Positions 46,982-56,178 of a stretch of DNA of 64,000 bases are shown piece by piece; positions within the stretch are counted from its first letter, which is position 1; every line of letters starts with the position of its first letter. A program made the translations under genes and the position numbers. The notes beneath the pieces were generated by a model, which saw only the letters and a list, made by a program, of their open reading frames with translations, was not told where the DNA came from and made no database searches. Source of the stretch: Tritrichomonas musculus (Eukaryota > Parabasalia > Tritrichomonadida > Tritrichomonadidae); contig JAPFFF010000023.1 in the NCBI GenBank assembly GCA_039105265.1, positions 1,426,001 through 1,490,000 of the forward strand, written 5' to 3'.

Positions 46982-47863
46982 TTAAATCCATGGAAATTCC
47001 ACATTTTCGGAATTAATATCTTCTAAAATTTCCTGAATATCAAAGTCATGCTTTATCATAAATGAATCATAGTCTGGCATTTGGTTTGATTCTATAAAAA
47101 AATTTGTTTCTTTTGCACCATGATCAAGATTAACCTTATTGATGATTTTGATTGATTTTTCTTCTACTTTTTCATCATTTTTATTTAATGGTTCAAAATT
47201 TTGTTTTGATATATTATTAAAATTTAAATTATTATTTTTTCCAAGTTCTTCATGCTTTAATTCTGAGTGCTTTTTTTGATTCAAAGTGATTTCATTGCCT
47301 GTTGAAGTTTTGATAATTGGCTCAACTAATCCAGATAAATGTTGGAAAGATGAAGCTGCAACTACATTTGACTGTGGAATTATTGGGTTTGATTGAATTA
47401 TATTACAATTAGAACATTTTTGTTCAGAATGAATTGGATCACTACTAATTTGATTATTATTAGGCAAAGTATTAGAAGTCAAAATAAAATCTGATGTGTC
47501 TGTTTCTAATAAATGACGACTATTTTTAGACAAATGCTTATGCCACCTATTTTTTATGTCATTTCCACTTCTTCCCGGAAGATTAATCATCATTTTCGAC
47601 CATTTTGGCCCAATTGCCTTGTACATTAGCAATAACACGTCATCTTCTTGTTTAGTCCATGGAGATTTTATCAATCCTTCACGGAGATAATTAATATATC
47701 TATCGTGAACTTGCTTCGGAGATCTTCCAGGCAAACATCTTGCAATAGTTTCCCAATCTTCACCGTATCTTTTTACTGATTCACGAATGAATGCATTTTC
47801 CTGGCATGTGAAAGGAGATCTCTTCGATTTATGCATTTTATTAGTGACCTCACAACTCATCAT
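46982..47863 (-). CDS. R2R3 Myb-domain transcription factor
   Basis: 293 residues from ATG 47863. R2: RSPFTCQENAFIRESVKRYG, EDWETIARCLPGRSPKQVHDRYINYL. R3: KSPWTKQEDDVLLLMYKAIG, PKWSKMMINLPGRSGNDIKNRWHKHL. The Trp/Phe core spacing and the GRS..(Q/D)...R(Y/W) recognition helices are intact, so it should bind DNA in the nucleus. The remaining 180 residues are Asn/Ser/Lys-rich and unstructured with an acidic hydrophobic tail (DFDIQEILEDINSENVEFPW) that might be an activation segment. Trichomonads have a large family of short Myb factors, some acting on iron-regulated promoters; the target here is unknown. Confidence 0.93.
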   Translation of the reverse strand: MMSCEVTNKMHKSKRSPFTCQENAFIRESVKRYGEDWETIARCLPGRSPKQVHDRYINYLREGLIKSPWTKQEDDVLLLMYKAIGPKWSKMMINLPGRSGNDIKNRWHKHLSKNSRHLLETDTSDFILTSNTLPNNNQISSDPIHSEQKCSNCNIIQSNPIIPQSNVVAASSFQHLSGLVEPIIKTSTGNEITLNQKKHSELKHEELGKNNNLNFNNISKQNFEPLNKNDEKVEEKSIKIINKVNLDHGAKETNFFIESNQMPDYDSFMIKHDFDIQEILEDINSENVEFPWI

Positions 47864-49738
47864 AGAAATTTATATTAATTCAATACTTTGAAAATTTCTT
47901 TAATTCAAATTATTAATACCACTCAGAAAAATAAAAACTATTTTTCAGAAATATTTATTTTTGAAAATCTTTCATATGTCGAAAATATATCCAAAAAAAG
48001 AGTCATGAACATTGTTATTATGAATTTTACAAATTTCTATTGAAAGTGATGATTTTCATATCATTTGTTTTCTATTATTGTGATTATAAATTGAATCAAT
48101 AGAAAAATTGAATAATTATTTTTACTTTTACAATATCAAATAATATCTTTTATCATTATAGGGATAAAAACATTTTCAATCCAAAAATAAATCATTCACA
48201 TCATGTATATCAGTAAAGCATGATGAATGACTACTTCATTTTTACCTCAAAATTATTTAGTTTTGTGAAGCTTTTGAAAATCTCATTCAAAAATTCTTTT
48301 TTTCTCAAATTCAATGATACATCATCGAAACAAATTGATTGTCTTTGAAGTGAAATATGAATAAAAGACTTGTTAGAGAGTTAATCAGTTTTTATTAAAA
48401 TAAAAAACAACTTCAGAATTTTTTTTTAACTGTTTCATCTTATAATCAAATAAATTCACCTTGCCAAACAATTATTTAACATATTTATCAGCTGCTTTAC
48501 CGTATAATAATTATAAAAAAATAGAATAAATGCAAAAAGATTAAAATTTTTGAGGTGAAATTTCAAAAATTGATTTATATTGGCCTTTCATAAAAAAAAT
48601 TATTTTTTTATAGAAGTAGTTTATATTATTACGAACATATTTAGAATATTGATCAAAATATTGATTGTTTTAATTATAAAAATTTTAAAATATGTTTATC
48701 TCATTTAAAAATATGAATTATACTAATTATTATTCATTAAATATATTAATATTATATCATATAATTATAAAACAAATATAATAAGAAATATCTTATATAA
48801 CAAATAAGATATTCGATGATATAAAAAATTTATCAGGTTTTTATCTGTAATTTACAAAACTAGAACCCCCTCTATTCAAAATTCAGAATTTTCGTTATTA
48901 ATGTATCAAAAAGTTAATCTCTAATTGCTTATCAATTATAATAAACTATTTATATTAATAATTTATTATAATTTAATTATATATTAACATATATATAAAT
49001 TTAGAAATAATAAATGTATATTAAAATATAAATATATATAAGGAAAATAAAAAATCAAACAATATTATATCAAATTAATATTTATAAATTGTAACAATTC
49101 AAACAGAAAAATTTCTATTTGAAATTAAGGAATGGTCAAATAAATGGTTTTAAAAATACACCACATATGGTGAAATGATGGAACCATATCCTCACAATTT
49201 TTTTTTTTTTTTTTTTCTGATAATTCAAATTTTCAAAGTTTAAATTCTATCATCATCTTTTACAACTAAAATAAGATTTATAATAAATATTCTAATTCTG
49301 TGTAATGTCATTCATATTCCCAATATATAATCATTCAAAATTTGTTTACATATGTCGGTTATTAGAATTAATAAAGTAAAATGTAAAATTTTTTTGTAAA
49401 ATATGATTTTTCAGACCAAATACATTATTTTTGAAATACCAGCAAATCAAATTATCAGGAATTGATGAATCAAATAAATGCATGTTTTATAATCATTATC
49501 TTGACGTCACTTACGATTTATTTTTTTCATATAAAACTAATTTAAAAGAATATAGTTAAGCAAAAACATATAAAATGACTTTCACTATCATAATCATAGT
49601 ATTTCAATATTACTATCTTCAAAATTTAAATGACTTGCCTTTATTTTACACCAATAATTATCATAAACAATATTTACGTCAAAAATTCAAAATACAATTG
49701 TAATATAATTTTTTTTAAAAAAAAAACATTAATATTTT
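47864..49738. other. 1.9-kb AT-rich spacer
   Basis: The 5' region of the Myb gene and the 3' region of the LRR fragment. It contains a T17 run near 49200 and nothing coding that I can support. Confidence 0.6.
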
Positions 49739-50443
49739 TTATTCTATTTTTATAACTTTTGTCGTGGATTGAAAAGAAATTGAACTATAAGTTGCTGATG
49801 AAGGAATTTCAATTTCTTTCAATAACCGACAATCTTTAAAAGCGAATCTTTCAATTTTCTTTACAGATAGTGGAATTGAAACATTCGAAAGAACTGCGCA
49901 TTTAGAGAACGTGCTCTCTCTAATCACTGTAATAGAGGAAGGAATCGAAATCTGCTTCAAAGACGAACATTCACTAAATGCAAATGATCCGATTGAAGTC
50001 ACTGAAGACGGAATTGATATTTCACTGAGCGAGCCGCACTTTTGGAAAGCACAATTACCGACAGATATGACGGAAGGAGGAATGACAATCTTTGTCAATG
50101 ATGAACAGCCTTGAAAGGCTGAGTTTCCAATTGAATTCACTGTTGGTGGAAATTCAATTTTTTTCAATGAGCAACAGCCTGAAAAAGTTCCATCTTCAAT
50201 TGATTTTATTTGACAGTTTATTTCAATACTCTCAAGTGATGCGCACTTTTTGAATGCTTGCTGACCAATAAACAAAACCGTCGATGGAATGGTCAATTTT
50301 GTCAGAAATGAACAATTTTCAAAAGCTTTGTCACTGATAATCATTTGTTGTTGGTTTAATAAAAGATCAATTATTTCTTTATTAGACTTTTCGGCGGCAA
50401 TTTTTAAAGGAGTTTTATGAAAAAGTTTTAATTCAAAATTTTA
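49739..50443 (-). pseudogene. Ankyrin unit joined to BspA-type leucine-rich repeats (5'-truncated)
   Basis: The frame is open from 50443. It begins with one ankyrin-like unit, HKTPLKIAAEKSNKEIIDLL, then eight BspA/LRR_5 repeats of 23 residues such as IPSSVTSIGSFAFSECSSLK and IPPSVISVGNCAFQKCGSLS, and ends TTKVIKIE. An in-frame ATG (50344) at the ankyrin/LRR junction could start a 201-residue product. BspA-type LRR proteins form a very large trichomonad family, often on the cell surface; here there is no signal peptide or membrane segment. Ankyrin upstream without a start, and the broken sequence beyond, point to a truncated larger gene. Confidence 0.8.
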
Positions 50444-51212
50444 TTTTAAAAATTTTTTTCTTTGAATTTCATTAAAATTTTAATTTTTTTTTTGAACTTC
50501 ATTAAATCAAAAAGAGTTAAAAATATCATTAAAAAATAAATGTTGAAATGTAATAAATTGTAAATTGATTTTGAAATGTCCCCTTGATTAAAATTTGGTT
50601 GTAGAAATTTTATTTGAAATTCGTTGAAACATAATTTGAAATGAAATCAATCAAAATGCAATGAAAGTTAAGTGATTTAAAATTGAAACCATATTAATAT
50701 CGAATCGTAGATGGGCTAGCAAAAGCTTAATAATCTCTTTATTTCCATTTTCAATTGCAACATGCAAAGCGGTTTTATTCAAAAAACAAAATTAAATTTT
50801 ATTCAATTTTTTTTGAAATTGAATCAAAAAAACATTTTGAAACTGTATTTCAAAATAACAATTTAAAATTTTATAAACTCACTTGAAATGAAACGTAATT
50901 CATAGAAAAAAATCTTTTAAACGTAATTTAAAAGATGTTTTGAATTCTATCTTCATTGAAAAATTTTTTGATTTTAAAACTTTATTTGAAAAAATAGAAT
51001 GAAAACTTTATACAAATACTTAATTTGAAATGCGATTAATAAAAAAAATAATTAGAATTGTATTTAAATAAATGAAGTGAAATTCTATTGAAAAAATTGT
51101 TTAAAAAATTGAATTAAAAATAAACCATTCAAAATTGAATAAAAACGGTCATCATAAAATTCTATAAAAAAAGCATTGGGTTTAAAAACACAATTCAAAA
51201 AAGTATTTGATT
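50444..51212. other. AT-rich interruption with one ankyrin unit
   Basis: At 50690-50779 (minus) a single intact ankyrin unit reads NKTALHVAIENGNKEIIKLL, then AHLRFDINM. It is flanked on both sides by 250-430 bases of AT-rich, stop-filled quasi-repeats built from TTTCAAA, GAAATT and TTGAAT motifs. No GTATGT donor or trichomonad acceptor frames these stretches, so they are not evident introns. Confidence 0.65.
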
Positions 51213-52349
51213 TCAAATCACTTCTCTACATATTCTTTCTTCAAATACTTGTTTTTCGTTTTCATCGAAACCTTCAACTTCATTCAAAATTAAATTGACA
51301 ATTTGAAAATAATTGTATTGACAAAAATCGTAGAAAGCAAAACGGTTATTGTAACAATGACGATCAAATATAACAAAATTGTAAAATTTTATTTTTTTAG
51401 TGTTTAAATAATTATAAGTATCATTTGATTCATCACTTTTTCCATATTGAAATAAGTTTTCGAAAATGTATTCATAAATGTCATTGTGATGACATTTGAT
51501 TGATTCAATTAAACATTTTTCATAAGAACCGTTTTTTGGTTTAATATGATTTTCTTCCAAAAAGTTTATAATTTCTGAAGAATTTCCATGAATTGCATAA
51601 AGCCACAACGATGATGTCAACTCACATTCGTTCATATATAAATATTTGAAAATTTGAAAGGAGCCATAGAATGCTGAGTATTCAATTATTGTTGGGTTTT
51701 TGTTGATTAAAAATGCATTTGTTTCAAAAATTGAATACTTTATTTTTGAATTTAAATTTATGTTTAATTGACTACTATAACTCACAAATTCATTAATTAG
51801 ATCTTTTTGAATGATTTGGCACAAATAATTTTCATTTTCACCAATTTTTCTTTTTTGAATAAAATCTTCGTAGTTTTCAAAATCATCTTCATCATAAATG
51901 CCATCGAATTTGTCAATCTCTGGCTTGAAATAATCAATGTAATTTTTATTGGGTACTTGATATTTTGGTAACTTTAATATGTATACAATTCTATCATTAA
52001 GATTTATCAAATTATTTTCTAAAAGAAAAATTATCATTCGTTTATTTGTTTGGAATATATCAAAAATTTCATCATTCGATAAAAATTGTATGATTCGTTC
52101 TTTAATATATAATAATATTTCTTCAATTTTTTTGAAAAAACCAGCATATCGTCTGTGATTATTTGATATCACTACTATTAAATGAATTAATAATATAAAT
52201 TCATTTTTTTCTTTTAAGCTTTCATCATTTTCTAATATGTCAAATAGATTCAGTTTTATTTCTTCATAATTATCTTCATAATCATCAATATATTCTAGCA
52301 AATTCTTTTGTAAATTAGTTTTTGCCTCAAAATAATCTGATATCTCCAT
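51213..52349 (-). CDS. DUF3447/ankyrin-type protein
   Basis: 378 residues from ATG 52349, with an Inr-like TCATTCT 10-16 bases upstream. The N-terminal part is helical (YFEAKTNLQKNLLEYIDDYE; NNHRRYAGFFKKIEEILLYI). The C-terminal part has degenerate ankyrin helices: NPTIIEYSAFYGSFQIFKYL, SSLWLYAIHGNSSEIINFLE, EKCLIESIKCHHNDIYEYIF. This is the layout of the DUF3447 family, hugely expanded in trichomonads, of unknown function, usually followed by canonical ankyrin repeats. Here the frame ends at TGA, and the ankyrin units appear further along out of register, so the protein may be a shortened form. Confidence 0.78.
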   Translation of the reverse strand: MEISDYFEAKTNLQKNLLEYIDDYEDNYEEIKLNLFDILENDESLKEKNEFILLIHLIVVISNNHRRYAGFFKKIEEILLYIKERIIQFLSNDEIFDIFQTNKRMIIFLLENNLINLNDRIVYILKLPKYQVPNKNYIDYFKPEIDKFDGIYDEDDFENYEDFIQKRKIGENENYLCQIIQKDLINEFVSYSSQLNINLNSKIKYSIFETNAFLINKNPTIIEYSAFYGSFQIFKYLYMNECELTSSLWLYAIHGNSSEIINFLEENHIKPKNGSYEKCLIESIKCHHNDIYEYIFENLFQYGKSDESNDTYNYLNTKKIKFYNFVIFDRHCYNNRFAFYDFCQYNYFQIVNLILNEVEGFDENEKQVFEERICREVI

Positions 52350-52668
52350 ATTTGTAAAAGAATGAAAGTGTCTAAATGAAAATTGAACTTTTTCAATGTA
52401 AAGAACATTTATGCTTTGAAATCTATACTCAAATTAATCTTAACAATATCATCTAAATAATCTAATTTCCTATTATAATATATGCATTCTTTAAGAAATA
52501 ATGATCACCAAAAAACTATTTAAAAAATATGAAAGTGTTTTTGAAAATAATTTTAAAATTGAAAACAGAATATAACACCGACTAAAATAAAAAAGGACGA
52601 AATATTTACATATGGAACATAAATATTTTTATTAATAAAAAAATTGTCAACAAAAAAATAATAAAAAT
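52350..52668. other. AT-rich spacer
   Basis: Holds only the Inr-like motif at 52359-52365 and AT-rich 3' flanking sequence of the transporter gene. Confidence 0.6.
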
Positions 52669-53955
52669 TTAAATATCAACCATCACATCAGCAAATGATG
52701 GTACTTCATCATTTCTTTTTGGTCTTGAGCTATCATTCAAGACATTCATTCCATAAAATCCTCCGGCCATCAAAATTAAAGCGAAAACTGACATAGTTGC
52801 TGGCATTCCTAAGGAACTTGTCATTCCTGGATATATCAAAATAACTATGAATGAAAAGATCCAGTTCAAAGATGATAAAATTGAAAGAGCAAGAGCTCTT
52901 AGTCTGTCTGGAAACATTTCAGGCGGAAGGAACCAAGGAATTGGACCAAGACCAAAGCAAAAGAAGAAAAGAAAAGCGAAAGCTGCAATAATTGATATTG
53001 TGGAAGAGCTGCTTCCATCACTTTCAACTTTTCTGAGAAATGGAATACTATATTTAATATCGATAGCGAGAAGGAAAATGGACAATGAAGAGCCAAAGAG
53101 GGAAATCATCCATGTTTTACGGCGTCCAATTCTTTCGATAACAGAAATACAGAGTAAACAAGAGAAGCACTGAGAAGAGGCAGCTAATGTTGGTCCTGCT
53201 TTTGCAACAACAATTGAAGCAAGGTTGGAGAGTACTGCATTAATTCCACTGAATTGCTGGAAGACCATCATCATGATACCAATAATTAAAGATGGTCTGT
53301 AACGGCCACCAAATATACTGTCTTTGCTGGTACTGAAGCTTCCCTCATCTGCAGCTGAGATGGATGATTTGCTATTGAATACTGGCGATTCTGGGATAAT
53401 AAACATTCCAAGAAATAGACCGAGCGATATGGAGAAAGATATTTGACTTAATTGATACCAGCTAAATGACATTCCTAGAAGATTGGTAAGGAAAATTCCA
53501 ACAGTAATACCAAATTGATGCATAGATCCGTAAATACTTCGGCAATTTGCAGGTGAAAGTTCCATAATATAAACTGGTGTAACAGCTGATATTCCTCCTG
53601 CTGCAATTCCAAGAAGACATCTGAACAAAATTGCAAGCCATTTTTGTGTTTCATTCAAAATTAAAAAAAGAAGCCATGACGCACAACAAAGAATTGCAAT
53701 AACTTTAATTGTAAAGCGACGACCACGCGTATTAACAAATAAATTTGTAAAAAATGGTCCAAGAACAGCTGATAATGATGTTATAGCGTTAAAAAGACTT
53801 GATTGCCCTTGAGTAAAACTAAAATACTTTGTAATATCAACTAAAGTTGGTGATGGAAATGCGATTGCAATACCAAGTGACATTGATCCTAAAAGAAGGA
53901 TTAAAACATAACCAAAATGCTTTGAAAAAAAAGCTTCTTGAAAAGAAACTGACAT
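52669..53955 (-). CDS. MFS sugar-transporter family protein (GLUT-like)
   Basis: 428 residues from ATG 53955 (MSVSFQEAFFSKHF); nine codons further up only a TTG is available. Twelve hydrophobic helices are evident. Family marks: NTRGRRF (loop 2-3 GRR motif), RCLLGIAAGGISAVTPVYIMELSP (helix 4), IPESP before a short central loop, QQFSGINAV in helix 7, ERIGRRK (loop 8-9) and GLGPIPWFLPPEMFPDRLRA in helix 10 with GPxPW. This is the sugar-porter subfamily, probably facilitating hexose uptake at the plasma or an internal membrane. The loop between helices 6 and 7 is shorter than in animal GLUTs. Substrate unknown. Confidence 0.93.
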   Translation of the reverse strand: MSVSFQEAFFSKHFGYVLILLLGSMSLGIAIAFPSPTLVDITKYFSFTQGQSSLFNAITSLSAVLGPFFTNLFVNTRGRRFTIKVIAILCCASWLLFLILNETQKWLAILFRCLLGIAAGGISAVTPVYIMELSPANCRSIYGSMHQFGITVGIFLTNLLGMSFSWYQLSQISFSISLGLFLGMFIIPESPVFNSKSSISAADEGSFSTSKDSIFGGRYRPSLIIGIMMMVFQQFSGINAVLSNLASIVVAKAGPTLAASSQCFSCLLCISVIERIGRRKTWMISLFGSSLSIFLLAIDIKYSIPFLRKVESDGSSSSTISIIAAFAFLFFFCFGLGPIPWFLPPEMFPDRLRALALSILSSLNWIFSFIVILIYPGMTSSLGMPATMSVFALILMAGGFYGMNVLNDSSRPKRNDEVPSFADVMVDI

Positions 53956-54176
53956 ATAAGATTTTTTTACATTTGTTAACAATTTTTTGAATGCAAACTA
54001 ACAATTTTTTTTATATCTAGATAAATAAAGCTAAATATGCTATTTTATTTATATATTTCACCTTACTTGAATGAAATAAAGAATAAAGCATGAAATGTGA
54101 TATGAAAATTTCACAAAATAATTAAAACTTCTGAATTAGATTTATTTAAAAATATACATTCTATTACATTACATAA

Positions 54177-55649
54177 ATGGATGCAGCCTATAAAGATATT
54201 TCAAATTTAGGAAAAGAAACGCCTTTACAATGGGATCGATTTAATACACTTATATCAACCATCGAAAAAAAATTACAAAACTATGAATCAGAACCACCAC
54301 TAGAAATCACACCAAATGTAGAATTTGAATTAACCGAAATTTGTTCAAAATTTCATTTTTCGATAGTAAATGCAGATTTAGAATCAACAAAAATATGGAT
54401 TCATCAATTTTATTCATATTCTTATCAAAATGTCATTTCAGATTTACAAGAGCTTCATTCCAATTTCATTATACCAGACATCAACATTATCATTGCCAAT
54501 GAAGTGAATGTTTTTGACCTAGAAATGCGCCAAAAAGCGATTGAAATTATTTACAATTTAATCAACACGACAACGGAAGTGAGTGAAGTTTTTCTTCATT
54601 GTAATACAATTCAACTATTGTCAGATTTCATAATTAGTAATGATGAATTGAGTTCACTTCACTTTTCAGCATTGAAATGCATTCGAAAATTCTCAAGTCA
54701 TTGTGAAAACTGCCAAGAAAGAGTTTGTGAGTGTTTTCCGTTAAATTTCTTTGAGAAGCATCTTTCAACCTTGAGTAATGACAGAAAAGTTGATCGTATT
54801 CATATTGAAATTTTTTCGATTTTGAAATCTGTTTCAAAATTTGAATTGCACCCTGAATTAATTGAATACATATTCAATATTTTTGACTACTTTATTGATT
54901 TTTCTGATGATATTCTGACTATTTGTTTGTTAGGAATTTTCAATCTGACCAAAGTCCAAGACCCTCTATTTTGGAGTGCTCCATTGAAAAAGTCGAGGCT
55001 GCCAATTATCCTCTCAAATTCCTTAAATCATCCTGACTTTACAATAAGCCAGAGCACGTTATTATTGATAGCCTCGATCTACCAGCAAAAGCAAGAAATT
55101 CCTCATTTCAACCTCGGCTTGATCGTTGACAAACTTCATTACAAAGATGAAGAAAATATGAATCAAAATTCGTTAGTTCGTTATTACGCATCTGCCACCC
55201 TTTATGAGATAGTTAAAGGTGATAAAGAGTACATTCACATCATCATTGCAAATCACTTTTTGGATGCTTTTAAGGACGTTTTCGATGATTCGCCTTTCGA
55301 CGTGAAATTTGAATTGATTCGGTCTCTCGAAGAAATCGCAATTAACGGTTACCCGGCCGATAAGCTGGAGCTCATCAAAAACAACTTCATTCATTACTTC
55401 ATCGAGATGATCGAGATCGGAAATGATGAGCAAATCGTCAGGCTGATTGACTCGCTCGGAAACTTGTTCGCAATTGTTCTAAACGACCCGAATAATCAGA
55501 AGATTTGCTTCGAATCGTTCAGAAACACTCCTAACAACATCGTGATCAAGGACTGCGCTCTGAATCCTTTCCCCGAGGTGAGCGGAAGAGCTATACAGCT
55601 TTTGAGTCTGATTGATACAATTTATGGAAAAATTTCTAATGTTTGTTGA
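54177..55649 (+). CDS. ARM/HEAT-like repeat protein
   Basis: 490 residues from ATG 54177, wholly alpha-helical by pattern, with repeated L..L..I..N helices (QKAIEIIYNLINTTTEVSEV; SLHFSALKCIRKFSSHCENC; SSLVRYYASATLYEIV-like; KFELIRSLEEIAINGYPADK). This is an armadillo/HEAT solenoid, probably an adaptor, with no signal for a particular family. The organisation (N-terminal amphipathic helix, then about ten repeats) resembles many anonymous trichomonad ARM proteins. From about 55300 the codons become clearly more GC-rich. Intact. Confidence 0.75.
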   Translation: MDAAYKDISNLGKETPLQWDRFNTLISTIEKKLQNYESEPPLEITPNVEFELTEICSKFHFSIVNADLESTKIWIHQFYSYSYQNVISDLQELHSNFIIPDINIIIANEVNVFDLEMRQKAIEIIYNLINTTTEVSEVFLHCNTIQLLSDFIISNDELSSLHFSALKCIRKFSSHCENCQERVCECFPLNFFEKHLSTLSNDRKVDRIHIEIFSILKSVSKFELHPELIEYIFNIFDYFIDFSDDILTICLLGIFNLTKVQDPLFWSAPLKKSRLPIILSNSLNHPDFTISQSTLLLIASIYQQKQEIPHFNLGLIVDKLHYKDEENMNQNSLVRYYASATLYEIVKGDKEYIHIIIANHFLDAFKDVFDDSPFDVKFELIRSLEEIAINGYPADKLELIKNNFIHYFIEMIEIGNDEQIVRLIDSLGNLFAIVLNDPNNQKICFESFRNTPNNIVIKDCALNPFPEVSGRAIQLLSLIDTIYGKISNVC

Positions 55650-56178
55650 GTTTTTTTTTAAACTAATTTGATGTTTAATAAAATATTAATTGTTAATTTT
55701 ATATTGCATTTTGTTCTTAATAATAATAATATAATATTTTGAAATATCATTTATAAAAAATTGAACAAAATAAATAATGATATGATATCGGTGTTAAATA
55801 ACTATTCTGAAAAATGATTGAAGCTTTTTATTTACAGAATAAACAAAAAAAAACATTTCATTAAATTGAATAATTAAAAATAGGAAAGATTTAATCAAAA
55901 ACGTAAAAATATGAATATGAAAAACTCATTTGTATAATTAATAACGTTGTCCATCTAATATTCGAAATTTATTATATATCAAATAGTAACTTCTATTTCA
56001 CAATTCATTGCAAAATGAATTAAATATATATCTAATTCTCATTCAATTAACAAAAACAAAAGCATGAATAATAATCATTAATCTTGTAGGTTGAAATCGT
56101 ACAGATAAAAAAAAACGATCGAAAATAAAATTTTTTGAATGGAAATAAAAATTTTGAAAATTTCCGATTGAAAATTAA
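55650..56178. other. AT-rich spacer
   Basis: About 530 bases between two same-strand genes; nothing supported. Confidence 0.6.

Noticed and set aside
50444-51212. The AT-rich stretches between ankyrin units as introns
   Set aside because: No GTATGT donor and no trichomonad branch/acceptor block at the borders.
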